The notes beneath the pieces are model-generated. The model did no database searches and was not told the origin of the DNA. It saw nothing but the letters and a program-made list of their open reading frames with translations. This document shows positions 46,244 through 58,561 of a stretch of 64,000 nt of DNA, piece by piece. The DNA comes from Phallusia mammillata (Eukaryota > Chordata > Ascidiacea > Phlebobranchia > Ascidiidae). Location: assembly GCA_003260075.1 (NCBI GenBank), contig QLIY01000117.1, positions 105,448 through 169,447 on the forward strand. Reading direction: 5' to 3'. A program made the translations under genes and the position numbers. Every line of letters starts with the position of its first letter. Positions within the stretch are counted from its first letter, which is position 1.

Positions 46244-49200
46244 ATGTTGTGGTTATTGTTTCCATTGTTGGTCGTCGGATGCGCGGAAGGTGAATGTCCG
46301 GGCGAGGATTTCAGTCTCGCTCCTCGACCTTATACAAGTAAGTGTGAATATTCCTAATTTGAAAGTTGGTAATATTTGGCCTTTTACAGTGGTGGAATTC
46401 ATTTTATGGTTACCCGGTACTATCACAAAAGTCATATTTTTCAGCCAGTTCTGTTGCAAAAAGTCCATTGACAGTAACCAGTAATGCCAACCGGTTCGCT
46501 GATCTCATAAAATGTCAATTGACAGTAACCAGTAATGCTAACTGGTTCGCTGATCTCATAAAATTTCGTGAGACGGTTCTGTAGAACCGGTGCGGACTGG
46601 CTGAATCCCACCACTGGCCTTTTAGTTCGCGGTGTGGCGGAAGGACTGAAACCTTTTTTTTATCTGAACCAACTTTGCGTTGTTTTGTTTAACAACAAGC
46701 AACAGGCTCTTATTTGTGCAAAATTATGAATGGCGTGCATCAAACGTTTAGGGCAAAAAATGTGAGTTAGAAACGTCGGACTTTAAATTTGACGCCGAAC
46801 TAATACTGAAATTAGTAAGAATTGGAGGGTCATTACGAGAGGAGTTATTTCTTCATAATGTGAAAAATTTACTCAAAATCGCTTCACGACAAATATTAAT
46901 ACCCGATTTCTAAAAAGGACGTTTATTTCGTGTGATTAAGCACTTGAATGCAATGAATCACACGTACAAGTAAATGTAGAAATTTACGATTCTACATTTC
47001 AAAAATAAAAGCAAAATCAGAAATACACTTTTTGCGTGAAATAATAATCCAATGAAATCAAAATATAGACCTAATATCCAATGATTGACCGAAAAAAATA
47101 TCTTGTAGGCTACAGACGGTGTATTCCAGGGCTACTCAAATGGCGGACCGTGGTCCATATCCGGAATTTGAAGCGTAGGATGTGGACATCGACGCCGTTT
47201 GAATACTGCTATATACACTATCATTCCTTTTCGAATGCGCGGGCCAGAGAAGTAATGATATTGTGGATGCGGCCGCAACGATTCAAATGTAATAACAGGA
47301 GTGTAGTCGACTCAACTTTAAGTATTTGCTCAATGGGAATGTGTACAATTGTTAAATGAACTACAGTACTTGCTTGCTAAAACTTAGAACAGGTTTGATT
47401 AGGTTACTAACAATCAGGCCGCATTGTAATATACAACACATTCCAAAAGCTAGCACGCACACAACAAAATTGTTGTAGGTAACAATGCCTATTCTAAATT
47501 ATAACTATAGCGTTTAGCTTAAAAGCTCTTTGGTATATAAAGGGGACATAAGAATAAAATACGAATTTTTAGTGCGTCCACGGGCCGCTCAAAAGTTTTA
47601 CGCAGGCCGGATCCGGTCGTCTTTTTTTGGTTCTGCTAAAATAAGGGGCTTTCGTACCCAATTTAAACTTGAAAGTATATTCAGGCCCAAATTCCAGCCC
47701 ACTAACAATTCTGCTTTCAAGCATTTTGAATAGTAAATGAAACCCCCATCGTGTCTTTAATCAAGTCGCGCAGGCCATTAAAACGGTTTGCTCACTGTCT
47801 GAGAATTGTATAAACTATTCTGCTCTAAAAATTCACTTACAACATGTTTTACAGAATTACAAGCACGCTTGAAGCGGGTTTTCTAACCAGCTTAGTACTG
47901 CCATTATAGGACTTGTTACGCGCACGACTTCGCCGAAAAGCCTGTTGCAAGCCAGAAACTTATATTTTTGATGTTTTTAATTTCTCTGCGCCATTGAGGG
48001 ATTTACATTTTACAAAACTAATATACAGGCTGTGTGTGTAACGCACATGTGCATAAACGTTTGTCGGTCGATTTAAAAAAAACAATTACGACTAGTCTAG
48101 TGTGTAAGATCGGAAGACAGAAGGCTATGCTACGAATAACGTCTTTCCGTTCCAATATCTATACATTTTCTGCAGGATTTGCTTATTTTTCAGTAAATCG
48201 GTAAACACAGAATGCCATCATCATAGTGTTATCAATAGCTGCATTGGAAACGTAGACATGTTGTGGTTATTGTTTCTATTGTATTTCGACGGAGTTTCGC
48301 TCCTTGACCTTTCACGTGTAGGCACGCCTGCCTCGATGGCGACTTGTTAATGGCGGCTACAATGTAAACTATGATGTTCATTGGAAATTGTTTGGTGAGT
48401 CTGATCTTTGCATCTCAATAACAGCTGACTGATTAACAGCCACACATATGTCTCTTCTTTCTTTGTATTCTTGAATAACGTTAAAGGCGAACGTCCAAAT
48501 CAGCTACACATCCACATGGGATAAAAATAGAAGCCAAAAATCCCCAAGATAGCCGCTTTCCCAGTGGAAATAGAAGTTTTTCGAAGTCAAATAGAAGGCC
48601 GAAAACATCAAAGTCCACGCTTATATAACAGTGCGAAACATAGGCCGGTGTACGAATTCTTTTTCTCATATTACTTATATTATTTATTTTAAGGTAGCCA
48701 TGTAATTTATAGTGCCATAGCGCCTTTTGGTGAACACCATATGCTTTTTCACAGGGTGGAAACGACGCGTTCTAATACGAATCACAACTGCGGAAACATT
48801 GCAAATACCGACGGAAATATGTGTCATAAGGGAATAAACACTATGTTTACTGTTAGATCTTTCTGGAACCCGAAAAATGGCTGAAAATAACTTATGACTA
48901 CCATAGAAACGGAAATATAAACATTAGTTTTTGCAGAAATGAGGGTAAACCCTTCCTTTTCGTGGTGTGATACGTTATTGCGTAATAACATGCTATAGAT
49001 ATCATAAACATTGCACAATAGTGTTGTAACCGCTACACACGTAAGCTTGGTCCTTAATTGACTAATTTCAGCTCAGGTTGAAATTAAACATTCGGTCGAA
49101 TTATTTGTGACGTCACGTGAAGTTCTACCTTCGCTTTTACCATAATAAAATACTTTTACTACCTTTTACTACTACAGTTTTATTTGCGGTGTTACTTTCA

Positions 49201-52200
49201 AATAAAACTGATCTTTGGTCTGGTGTGGACAAAACGTTTTAAAAATTATACTACTTGACGCGATGATTGTTTTTGCGCACTTTAACGGCTTCTGTGGCAC
49301 GTAATTGGGCGGGAAAAGTCACTTAGACTGTTTGCGGTTTTCCGAAACAATTATTCGGCCGAATCCGGATCGTCGTGGAAACCGCTAATTCGGCCAAATG
49401 CATACATTTTTTTGCCATTTTTGTAAAAGAAATCACTACAACTTAATATCAATTAACCGAAAAAATGGGAAAGTTTGTTTCATGCAAGTTCGCTTTAAAA
49501 GACTAAATACCGAAAGCTGTTTAAAACAATAGTGGGTATGAAAACTACTCACGTAAAGTATCTGGAAATCAATACGGGTTGTATTAACCACTAATAACTC
49601 TAAGTGGAAGCAGTTAACTTATTGTGTAGCAGAAACAATTTTTTCACTGAATCAGTATCATGGCGACTTACAAATTCGTTACTGAAGACGTAAGGTGCAA
49701 AAACGTGCAGCTTGGTAATATTATTATTTAGTAATATTAGAGTACAAATATTCTGTGTTAACAAACTTAAGCCCCACCACCCAAGTGGTTTGAAATATTA
49801 TTTGTTGTAACTTTTGTAACTTTACCACAGAACCTGACAATCTCTCGGTGTGCGAGGAACCGTACCGCGGTCCCAACTGCACGTGCCCTTCTTCAATGTT
49901 CGAATGTGCTTGTCACAAGTTTGGTTGGTGTGGGGACAAACCAGGATGTATTGAGATGTGGAAGGTATATGACTGGACTTTTGAACAGAGTGGGCCTGGC
50001 ACTCCTATATCATCCAATACTAACAACGACTGTGGTGATTGGAGCGACGAGTATAGTGAGGTTTGCCATGAAGGCTGGTTTCAGTGTGACTGCTTCAACA
50101 CAACTTGTAAAGGTCATGTTGGGTGTGTGGGGGAGTGGCAGCGATGTGATAGAAAGACAAATTGTTTAGATGGCAGTGATGAAGTTAATTGCACTTGTCC
50201 AGCTCATAAGTTTGAATGTCCTTGTTACAAAACAAAGACCTGCCCAAATGGATCTGGTTGCATCTACAAATACAGGCAATGTGATGGAAATAATGACTGT
50301 GGAGATTGGAGTGATGAAGTTAATTGCACTTGTCCAGCTCAAAGATTTGAATGTGATTGTTACGAAACAAAAAACTGCATAAATAACTATGGTTGCATCA
50401 ACAAAGACTGGCAATGTGATGGATATAATGACTGTGGAGATTGGAGTGATGAAGTTAATTGCACTTGTCCAGCTCATAAGTTTCAATGTGATTGTGTTGG
50501 CTCAAAACAATGCGATATCAGTATAGAGGGAAGTTGTATTGACCGATTATTATTATGTGATGGAAATCGGGACTGTTTTGATGGTAGCGATGAGACACAT
50601 TACACTTGTAACTGCTCAAGAATTTATGCCAGATGTCCATGTGTTCCTGGTAACAAACAATGTCCATCTACTGGCAGATGCATACCTTTTGACTGGATTG
50701 GTGATGGATTTAAGGATTGCTATGATGGAAGTGACGAACTTTGTTCAGTTTCCAACTTCACATGTCAATCTTGCACAATGTTTGCCACAACTTGTAAGAG
50801 TGAACAACTTGCCAGGTATCTTGTACATTCGTTAGTTCCAGCAGAGTGCAATAAAGTGATCCAACCATCATGTGCTGATGACATCAACAGTTGTGAAAGC
50901 AAGAATATGATTTGTGTCTCTTCAAACTGCGAAAAAACAGAAAAGTTTTGTCAGAATTATTTCATTTGTGAAAACCAAAAATTCATAGCTAGAAGTGATT
51001 TTTGTGACTCAGTTAGTAGTTGTAGTGACAATAGTGATGAAATCAAGTCAGGTTTTGGATTTAAATGCTCTGGATCAACAAGACAAGGTGTTTGTGTTTT
51101 ACCTCAAACCAATATTTACGATTCAGTGGCTCAATGCTCGGATAGATCTGATCTTTGTTTTGACAGCGGACAGTTCAAATGTTTTCGGTGCTTAGATAAA
51201 AAGTTGATCATATCACCTAAGCAAGTTTGTGACGGTATAGTAGATTGCTTTGATATGTCAGATGAGTGTTTGTGCTTCAACCAAAGTTTGTGCGATGATA
51301 TACGGGTTGGTTGTCGTTCAAATCAGATTCATTGTCAAAACAAATCGGTTTGTTCTGTTCAAAGTGGAAAGTTGTGCAACTCAAGCGTACGATGTGTTGA
51401 TCAAATAAACACAAAATACTGTTCATCTGCTAAGAATTTGGAACAAACTCAGTGTTTACCAGAAAACTATAAAGGCACTGGACTTGACGAAATATTTAAG
51501 TGTGCGATAACTGACAACAAGCTGTTGAGGGTTTGGTTTCAGTATGAGCTAGGTAGTGGAATTGATGCCAGAGTTTTGTTGAACTCAATATGTGATGGAA
51601 AAGTTTTGGACAACCTCGGGTTACTTGGTGAAGTGAATTGTCCAAATATGTTTTATTGTTTGTCAAAAGGAGAAATCAACATTAAAAACTCCCCCCCCCC
51701 CAACTCAAGCGTACGATGTGTTGATCAAATAAACACAAAATACTGTTCATCTGCTAAGAATTTGGAACAAACTCAGTGTTTACCAGAAAACTATAAAGGC
51801 ACTGGACTTGACGAAATATTTAAGTGTGCGATAACTGACAACAAGCTGTTGAGGGTTTGGTTTCAGTATGAGCTAGGTAGTGGAATTGATGCCAGAGTTT
51901 TGTTGAACTCAATATGTGATGGAAAAGTTTTGGACAACCTCGGGTTACTTGGTGAAGTGAATTGTCCAAATATGTTTTATTGTTTGTCAAAAGGAGAAAT
52001 CAACATTAAAAACTCTCAGGTGTGCGACGGAAAAGTTGATTGTGATGACGGCTCAGATGAATTTCCTGAACTTTGTAACAAAACTCGTTTTTATTGTAAA
52101 GGCAAAGATTTAATTTCTATTGACAGAAAAACTGTTTGCGATGGAATTATCGATTGCGACAATGAATCTGATGAAAGCGAATGTCGTTGTGAAAAAACAA

Positions 52201-53197
52201 GGTTTTATTGCACAAACAAACAACCCTTGTCGGTTGAAAAGAAACTGGTGCAGAATGGAATTCGCGATTGTTCGGATGGAAGTGATGAATGTGTAAACTT
52301 AGCTGGGGACGCGTTTGCAGATGTCAACGAAATGATTGCTAATCCAATATACCGAGCAATTTTCTGGATAACAGCTGTATTGGCTTTGGGAGGAAACTCT
52401 TTTGTGTTTATTGCAACTGCTCACAGCTTATGGAATGTAGACAGAAACAAAAATGTTTTTATTATTACTAGTGCTTTTATTCTAAACCTCTGTTGCTCGG
52501 ATTTCCTCATGGGAATTTATCTGCTTGTAGTTATATTGNTTTTGGAAATGATTTTGTGTCCAGGGAAAACATGTCACTTCTTGCAGAAAGAATTACTGGT
52601 GTGGAACCAGAAACTTGGAATGATGTGAAACAAACTATCAAGGATACATTTCCTCGCAACCCAATCGAAGGAGAGTTTGGATATTATGGAGAAACAAGCG
52701 TTTGTATGCCACGTTTGTTTGCCACAACTAGTGAATTTGCTTGGGAATATTCAACTTTCCTCATCACAATCAACTTCCTCATGTTCATCTACATGGTGGT
52801 TGCATACGTTCTCATCTACAAACAAAGTAACCAGATGAAAGAATCCAGGAGCAATGAAGTCAGCTCCAAGATGCAGAAGAGAATCTCCAGGTTGATTTTG
52901 ACCGACTTCTGTTGTTGGATTCCAATTTGTGTCATGGGATATTTGAGTGTTGGAGGAATCAAGATGCCACCAGATGCTTATGTGTTGAGCGCTTGTCTGT
53001 TGCTTCCAATCAACAGCGCTCTTAATCCCTTGCTCTACTCAAAAGCATTGGAAGATCAACTTGCCAGGGCAAAGAGATGGCTGGTGGAGAAATTGTCCTA
53101 TCTACGAGCTTCTACAAATCGTTCATCTGATTTAGCTGTGAGATACAACCCTCGTGCAGAGGAAGAAGGCGACAGAGTGATTGAAATTGTTGGATGA
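46244..53197 (+). CDS. LDLa-repeat GPCR, receptor copy 3 (interrupted at an assembly join)
   Basis: Exon 1 is 46244-46337 (MLWLLFPLLVVGCAEG); exon 2 is 49831-53197. An in-frame stop upstream of 46244 supports this start. The frame runs open to a single N at 52539 (residue about 934), in TM2. After the N the text resumes in another frame at extracellular loop 2 (FGNDFVSREN). By alignment with copy 1 about 305 nt, covering the end of TM2 through TM4, are missing, so the N stands for a gap. The first LDLa block has two 135-bp units plus a hybrid. Residues coded at 51378-51690 are repeated exactly at 51702-52014 across a run of 11 Cs, adding 108 residues without breaking the frame. The tail after the N is almost that of copy 1 but has its own end (LSYLRAS, RYNPRAEEE). 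The true gene may be intact. Confidence 0.8.
46387..46616. mobile_element. MITE (CAGTGGTGGGATTCA family) in intron of copy 3
   Basis: Ends CAGTGGTGGAATTCA and TGAATCCCACCACTG with a perfect 8-bp duplication gccttttа-type flank (46379-46386 and 46617-46624, gcctttta). Same insertion as 12626-12807. Longer than that copy because of an inner tandem duplication of about 47 bp (gacagtaaccagtaatgc occurs twice). Confidence 0.88.
48100..48205 (+). promoter_or_regulatory. Decayed fifth promoter block, inside intron of copy 3
   Basis: gtgtaagatcggaagacag, then aaggctatgctacg and gtctttccgttccaatatct match the conserved block, but the TATA box has become ctatacat (about 48159). Upstream DNA from about 47830 also resembles that before copy 4. 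Confidence 0.6.
48258..48337 (+). pseudogene. Decayed receptor first exon inside intron of copy 3
   Basis: ATG at 48258 starts MLWLLFLL, as in true first exons, with the same preceding gtagac. Then a deletion of about 40 nt removes the signal cleavage region (GCAEGECPGED), after which tttcgctccttgacctt matches the end of the exon. The donor has become acgtgtagg, and the frame does not join the long exon. It lies between exon 1 and exon 2 of copy 3. Confidence 0.7.
50190..50459 (+). repeat. Two 135-bp LDLa coding units in copy 3
   Basis: Units start at 50190 and 50325; a hybrid unit starts at 50460. Same number as copy 1. Confidence 0.85.
51378..52016 (+). repeat. Exact in-frame 324-bp tandem duplication joined by a C run
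   Basis: 51378-51690 and 51702-52014 read the same; the join is a run of 11 Cs (51691-51701). The period is 324 bp, 108 codons, so the frame stays open and gains NSPPPNSS at the join. Copies 1 and 2 have the segment once. Perfect identity means a very recent event or an assembly error. Confidence 0.85.
52539..52539. other. Single N, assembly gap within copy 3
   Basis: Compared with copy 1, about 305 nt are missing at this base (counterpart about 18869-19174), and the frame changes. Confidence 0.85.
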
Positions 53198-53261
53198 AAA
53201 AAATAAAAACACAACCAAATGATAACTCGTAACTTTTTGCTGCAGTTACGAAGTAATAAAC

Positions 53262-53419
53262 CAGAGGTCGGCAACCCCTGGCATGTGAGGTGGTTTTTGA
53301 TGGCACGTCAACCGATTTGAGTGTTTATATTGAAGTAACAATTTAACCTGTTACACTGCTTGTTTTCAGTTTTTAGCATGCCATTGTCTTAAAATTCAGC
53401 CTTATATGCAAAAAACACT
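53262..53419. mobile_element. hAT-like MITE after copy 3, cut by the N at 53420
   Basis: Starts cagaggtcggcaacc after taataaac, like 37216-37508, but runs straight into the N, after which 7TM-coding sequence follows. Confidence 0.75.
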
Positions 53420-53420
53420 N

Positions 53421-54515
53421 GTGTTAATTGCAACTGCCCACAACCTATGGAGTGTAGACAGAAAAAAAAACGTTTTTATTATTACCAGTATTTTCATACT
53501 CAACCTCTGTTGCTCAGATTTCCTTATGGGAATTTATCTGCTTGCAGTTATAGTGCAAGGAACCCTATTTTCTGGCTCATATTGTTTGTTTGATAAGGAA
53601 TGGAGATCAAGTAGTTTGTGTTCTGGGCTTGGAGCACTTGCAATTCTATCATCAGAAGGATCAGCCTTGACAATGACAGCCATGACCACTTTTCGCCTTG
53701 TATCAGCTTTCAAACCATTTACAATTCGAAGTGTAGGAGTCTCTAAAATTATATTTACTGAAATATGTTGCTGGATTTTAGCTGTAGTTTTGGCAACCGT
53801 TCCTTTACTCAAAGTCAGTTCGGAATATTTTACAACTGATGTTTGGTTTCCAAACAACTTTTTTGGAAATGATTTTGTTTCCTGGGAAAACATGTCACTT
53901 CTTGCAGAAAGAATTACCGATATAGAACCCAAAAATTGGAATGATGTGAAACAAACTATCAAGGAAACTTTTCCTCGCGACCCAATCAAAGGGGAGTTTG
54001 GATATTATGGAGAAACAAGTGTCTGTTTGCCACGTTTGTTTGCCACAACCAGTGAATTTGCTTGGGAATATTCAACTTCCCTTATCACAATCAACTTCCT
54101 CATGTTCATCTACATGGTGGTTGCATACATTCTCATTTACAAACAAAGTAATCGCATGAAAGAGTCCAGAAGCAATGATGTCAGCTCCAAGATGCAGAAG
54201 AGAATCTCAAGATTGATATTAACAGATTTCTGTTGCTGGATTCCAATTTGTGTCATGGGATACTTAAGTATTGGAGGAATCAAAATGCCACCGGATGCTT
54301 ATGTATTAAGTGCTTGTCTGTTGCTGCCAATCAACAGCGCTCTTAATCCTTTGCTTTACTCAAAAGCATTAGAAGATCAACTTGTCAGGGCAAAGAAATG
54401 GCTAATGGAGAAATTATCTCTACGGGCATCTACAAATCGTTCATCTGATTTAGCTATGAGATACAACGCTGATGCAGAGGAAGAGGGCGACAGAGTGATT
54501 GAAATAGTTGGGTGA
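53421..54515 (+). pseudogene. 7TM-only receptor fragment, near-identical to copy 2
   Basis: Open from the N at 53420 to TGA at 54515, 360-odd codons. It matches 36056-37148 of copy 2 with very few differences (for example gacagaaaaaaaaac for gacagaaacaaaaac). It begins inside TM1 (VLIATAHNLW), so it has no start codon, signal peptide or LDLa repeats. It is followed by 3' flank that also matches copy 2 down to about 56100. Most likely the other haplotype of copy 2, or a fourth receptor whose 5' part was lost in assembly. A true partial gene is possible but less likely. Confidence 0.8.
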
Positions 54516-54582
54516 AAAAAATGAAAACAAACTCAACCAAATGATAACTCAAACTTTTTGCTGCAGTTACGAAGTAATAAAC

Positions 54583-54874
54583 CAGAGGTCGGCAACCCCT
54601 GGCATGCGAGGTGGTTTTTGATGGCATGCCAACCGATTTGCGTGTTTATATTGAAGTAACAATTTAACCTGTTACACTGCTTGTTTTCAGTTTTTAGCAT
54701 GCCATTGTCTTAAAATTCAGCCTTATATGCAAAAAAACACTCTGCTTTCTCTTTATTATTGATATCTGCTGGCACGAACCAATATTATTTAGAAAAACTT
54801 TGACATGCGAGGACATTAACACAAGAAAATAACAAGTAAATTGGCACGTGTCGTCTAAAAGGTTGACAACCCTT
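54583..54874. mobile_element. hAT-like MITE after the 7TM fragment
   Basis: Same element and flanks (taataaac, tagtaaac) as 37216-37508. Confidence 0.8.
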
Positions 54875-56541
54875 GTAGTAAACCATGTTATTGTTAGTCT
54901 GTTTTTATTATGAAAAAATGCTTTCGTAAATAATTTTTCCTAGGTGTGGTGTCATTTGTGAAATATTTGTGTGCATGTAATAACAAGTTGTACAGAAGTG
55001 TTATTTATTCATTTGACGACAATATTTAATCAGAGCAAGTTGTAAAGATTGTTATTTACAAAAGAACAACAGCATTTCAGGCATGAAGCAAGGTTATAAA
55101 AATGAAAAGTTAAAAAGTTCCTCAAAATGTGTATCTCTACATCACAATAGTCTGTAAAACTTATTAATTTGATTGTCACCACATCAAAAAGAGCCAAACA
55201 AAAGAGAAGTCACACTTAGGTATGTTTTGATACCTTTAATTCTTTATTTAGCAGCACCAAAACAAATTATTTTATAAACACTGACCTGATTCAAGCACTT
55301 ATTGCAAAACAGATTTGGTAAACAAAACACTTGTGGATTTAGATTTACTTTGGAAACAGATTGCAGAAATTTAGGTGAACTACAAAAGAAATGTATTGCT
55401 AAAAAAAATTTCCATTTAAACAAACTACTTAAAACTATTGTTTGCACTGGAATAGCCACAACATTTAAAAGCTCTTGCTTGTCTAAAATTTTAGACTACC
55501 ATCCAAATACAAGTCACTTACATGTATCAACCTCTATAAAAACAAAAGGTAGTTACTCAGTTATCTAGCCAAAAAAAGATGAAAAAGTACTACAGTGGTA
55601 CCATGTTATTGGTTTGCTAAGAACAGTAGGCTTTGTTACTTCAACAAATAAAGGGGAAAAAATATTTTGTTTATTTACTGTTAAAAAAGATGGACCAACA
55701 TGCTGATTTAGTACATTACTCCGATTTTGTAAAATATTAGGTAAACCCAGCGTTAGGAACAACAAAAAAATAGATAACATAAGTGCAATGAGCAACACTA
55801 ATGGAGAAATTATTATAAATTAACTTTTTATTCCACTTAAACTTAATTCAAATTTTTATATCTTATGTGAAATAAAAAAGTTTAACTATTACAATTTCCA
55901 GAGCTCTATAAACTGAGCTCTATAAACTTGAAGAAGTTCAATTATTACTTAAATAAAACTTTAAACTTTGGGTAAAAAAAGGGATCTAAGCTTGCTGGTC
56001 GTTCGTTTTTTATAAACAAAGTACTCTGTTACAACACACAGTCAGTGACAGGTTTAGGCCTACTGACCCTTAGGGTAGACAATTCTAAACACTTCGTATA
56101 TCTAAGTCTTTGAAGAAACTACTAATTGCTGAACATATTAAACCTATATGACACCAAATACTAGTTCCCAAGTCCATATTTTGACAGAGCATGTCGCACA
56201 GCACATGTAGCGCTACTTGCAATTTGAGAACGCCTAATGTACTTTACTATGCGCTGATTTGAAGTCTAAAAAACGCTTGACTTATGCAGCATTTAGGCCA
56301 CGTTATTAACATGGGAGCGTATAGTTGCAAATACGTATACACGACAAGGTTAACGATGCTCTAAAATCTAAACCGTAATTATCTTTTAGTTTATCTATTT
56401 AGAAAGCAGGGGCGATCGCTTAAATTCCTAAAAAAACGTAATTAAAACCGTAATTATCTTTAGTTTATCCATTTTAGAAACGTCAAATGTAACCTGTGTT
56501 GCGCTGCCTTTAAATTGGTAGAGGCTGTGAAGTGACTCTCT

Positions 56542-56542
<1 letters not shown>

Positions 56543-56634
<92 letters not shown>
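56543..56634. repeat. 92-base C homopolymer
   Basis: Uninterrupted C from 56543 to 56634 between gtgactctctt and aaggcacc. Unit 1 has mixed sequence here (about 21806-21880). Shorter C runs occur at about 14246, 14760, 25727, 51691 and 63641. It produces a false glycine-run ORF on the minus strand. Confidence 0.95.
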
Positions 56635-56636
<2 letters not shown>

Positions 56637-58039
56637 GGCACCAAGAGCCAAAATAACGAATTCTTTTATTAAGGCAATTATGGCCAGTGGCGCTTGAGGG
56701 TTCAGCAGCAAGACGAGGACAGAGTCAAAAACGGTTTTGGCAAATATGCACTAATTTAGTTTAGGAAACAGACAAGAAATTATCAGTAAAGTTGACTCTT
56801 ACCGAACTATCATAGGACCGGAGTCACAGTAACATTCAAAGCGATCAGGAGATTTTAGGTTCTGCAAATACAGCATCAAATTCAATAAACATCACCAAAC
56901 CACATTAGTAACGAACTGCAAGACTTTAAGCAACAAAGCTTACCGGAAAAATTCAGTTATTTACAGCAACAGCACGTTGGCTGACGACGGTGGAATTCAT
57001 GGTCCAGAAATGCACAAATTACACATTGGACGACCGGCAACAGTTCAGTTAGCACAAATTTCCTATTCGTTACCAAAGAAACAAACATAACCGGTCAATT
57101 AAATAAAGCATGCTGCCTCTATAACATCCAGTCGTTAACAAACACGAGGCAGCCACGCTTACAAGACGTGACTTCAGTATAACAATGCCAAGGTTGTGAC
57201 ATCATAAGCACCGATTATGTGATAGGCATTGTGTCATACAGGAAAGTTAAGGCTACTGGCGGAAAACAAAGAAAACATATTATGCACGGTGACAATGTAA
57301 CAACGTGACTAAATGCTGTTTAAGACGTTGCTTTTCGGTAACACGTAAAGGGACGATATAATAATAACTTTAAGACAGTTTATGACCGATGCGTGCGCTG
57401 ATTAGTAAAACTGGTTTTGTTCGATTAGAAACTGGTCAAGCTTTTGTACAGAAAAAAGGCAAGGTAATTTAAACGGAAAAAAATACGTAACTATTATTGC
57501 ATGCGAATAAAATGTTTGAATTAAAAGTCCAAAGTGCAATACACACGCTTCACCTACTACAAGTGTTTTGACGTTTTGGTATTGTAATGATCATTATGAA
57601 ACACATAATAAGTTTAAATCAACTGTTTTATTGCTTTCAGATGATATCAGTTTGTAATTGCTGACAAACATTAGTATTTTTCAAATAATTATCAAAAGCC
57701 CATGTTACCTCCAGGAAGATGACAAACAACCCCTCAGTGGCCTCTACCCACGGGTTAAATACCATTGGTTAAATACAGAGTTGTAAGCGGGTCCGAAATT
57801 TGAACCGAAACCCCAATCGTAGAAGCTTGTTTAGGCCCGAAAGTTTGATTGACAGGCCAACAATAATATTGAAGACATGGACAATAAAGAATAATGGCTT
57901 AAACAAGGTATTTTAGGGCTGTCATCATAAGAGGTAGGCGAGAAGAAAAGAAATATGAGGTTTTGCTGACAAGTTTTAAGCCCCAAATCAAAAGAGATCC
58001 TAAAACACAACATAAAAATTGTTCTCACATAGTTTAGTC

Positions 58040-58268
58040 CAGTGGTCGGCAACCGCCGGTCTGCGGCCCGGTGTCGATATGCGAGGAGTTTGTTACCGGG
58101 TCGTATACTTTTCTGGTTAAATGCTTAAAAATATTTTGCTCATGCATCCCGGGGATGATAAACTAATTTATGCATTCTCACTGATAAATATTTGTAGTTT
58201 TTTAAACGCCGGTCCGCGGTAACATTTTAGTTTCAAAAACGGTCCGCAAAAAAGGTTGCCGACCCCTG
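58040..58268. mobile_element. hAT-like MITE, unit 3 copy
   Basis: Ends cagtggtcggcaacc and ggttgccgacccctg, flanks gtttagtc and gtttaacc. Same insertion as 25762-25982. Confidence 0.85.
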
Positions 58269-58561
58269 GTTTAACCCATGGTATCTTGCAAAACAAATAT
58301 TCTAAAGGCATTTTTTATCCGGCTATACCAGCGCGTCAGCCAGTATACAAGTCGGAATCATTTTGATAGCGTAAGAACGACAATGAAAACCTCATTACTT
58401 TCAAATCGGTAAAGTGGGAAAATAAGTGTAGTTGTGATTATAAAGCGACGTGAAACATCTCAAACCGTGATGCTGTTGCTGTTTACAAACCCAGCTTACA
58501 ACGCTTTTGCTGTTTAAGTACTAAAACATTCTTGACTTTACGGACCAATCTTGCCATAGGG

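Larger units (their letters stand above)
46338..49830 (+). other. Intron 1 of receptor copy 3 (3.5 kb)
   Basis: Donor A|GTAAGT, acceptor actttaccacag|AA. It contains the shared MITE (46387-46616), stretches shared with the intron of copy 1 up to about 47060, an element start near 47128 (agggctactcaaatggcgg), a decayed promoter with first exon (47830-48330), and a tcggcc-rich hAT-like remnant near 49085-49400 related to the one at the right edge of the window. Confidence 0.7.
54516..57240. other. 3' flank after the 7TM fragment, no gene seen
   Basis: Nearly identical to 37149-39100 until about 56170 and less similar after that (unit 3's own sequence). It lacks the duplicated segments found around the Ns at 37997 and 38492. 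A MITE lies at 54583-54874 and a 92-C run at 56543-56634. The ccagaaatgcacaaattac phrase recurs near 57003. Confidence 0.6.

Noticed and set aside
56460..56711. Glycine-rich 83-codon ORF on the minus strand
   Set aside because: It is the translation of the 92-base C run.
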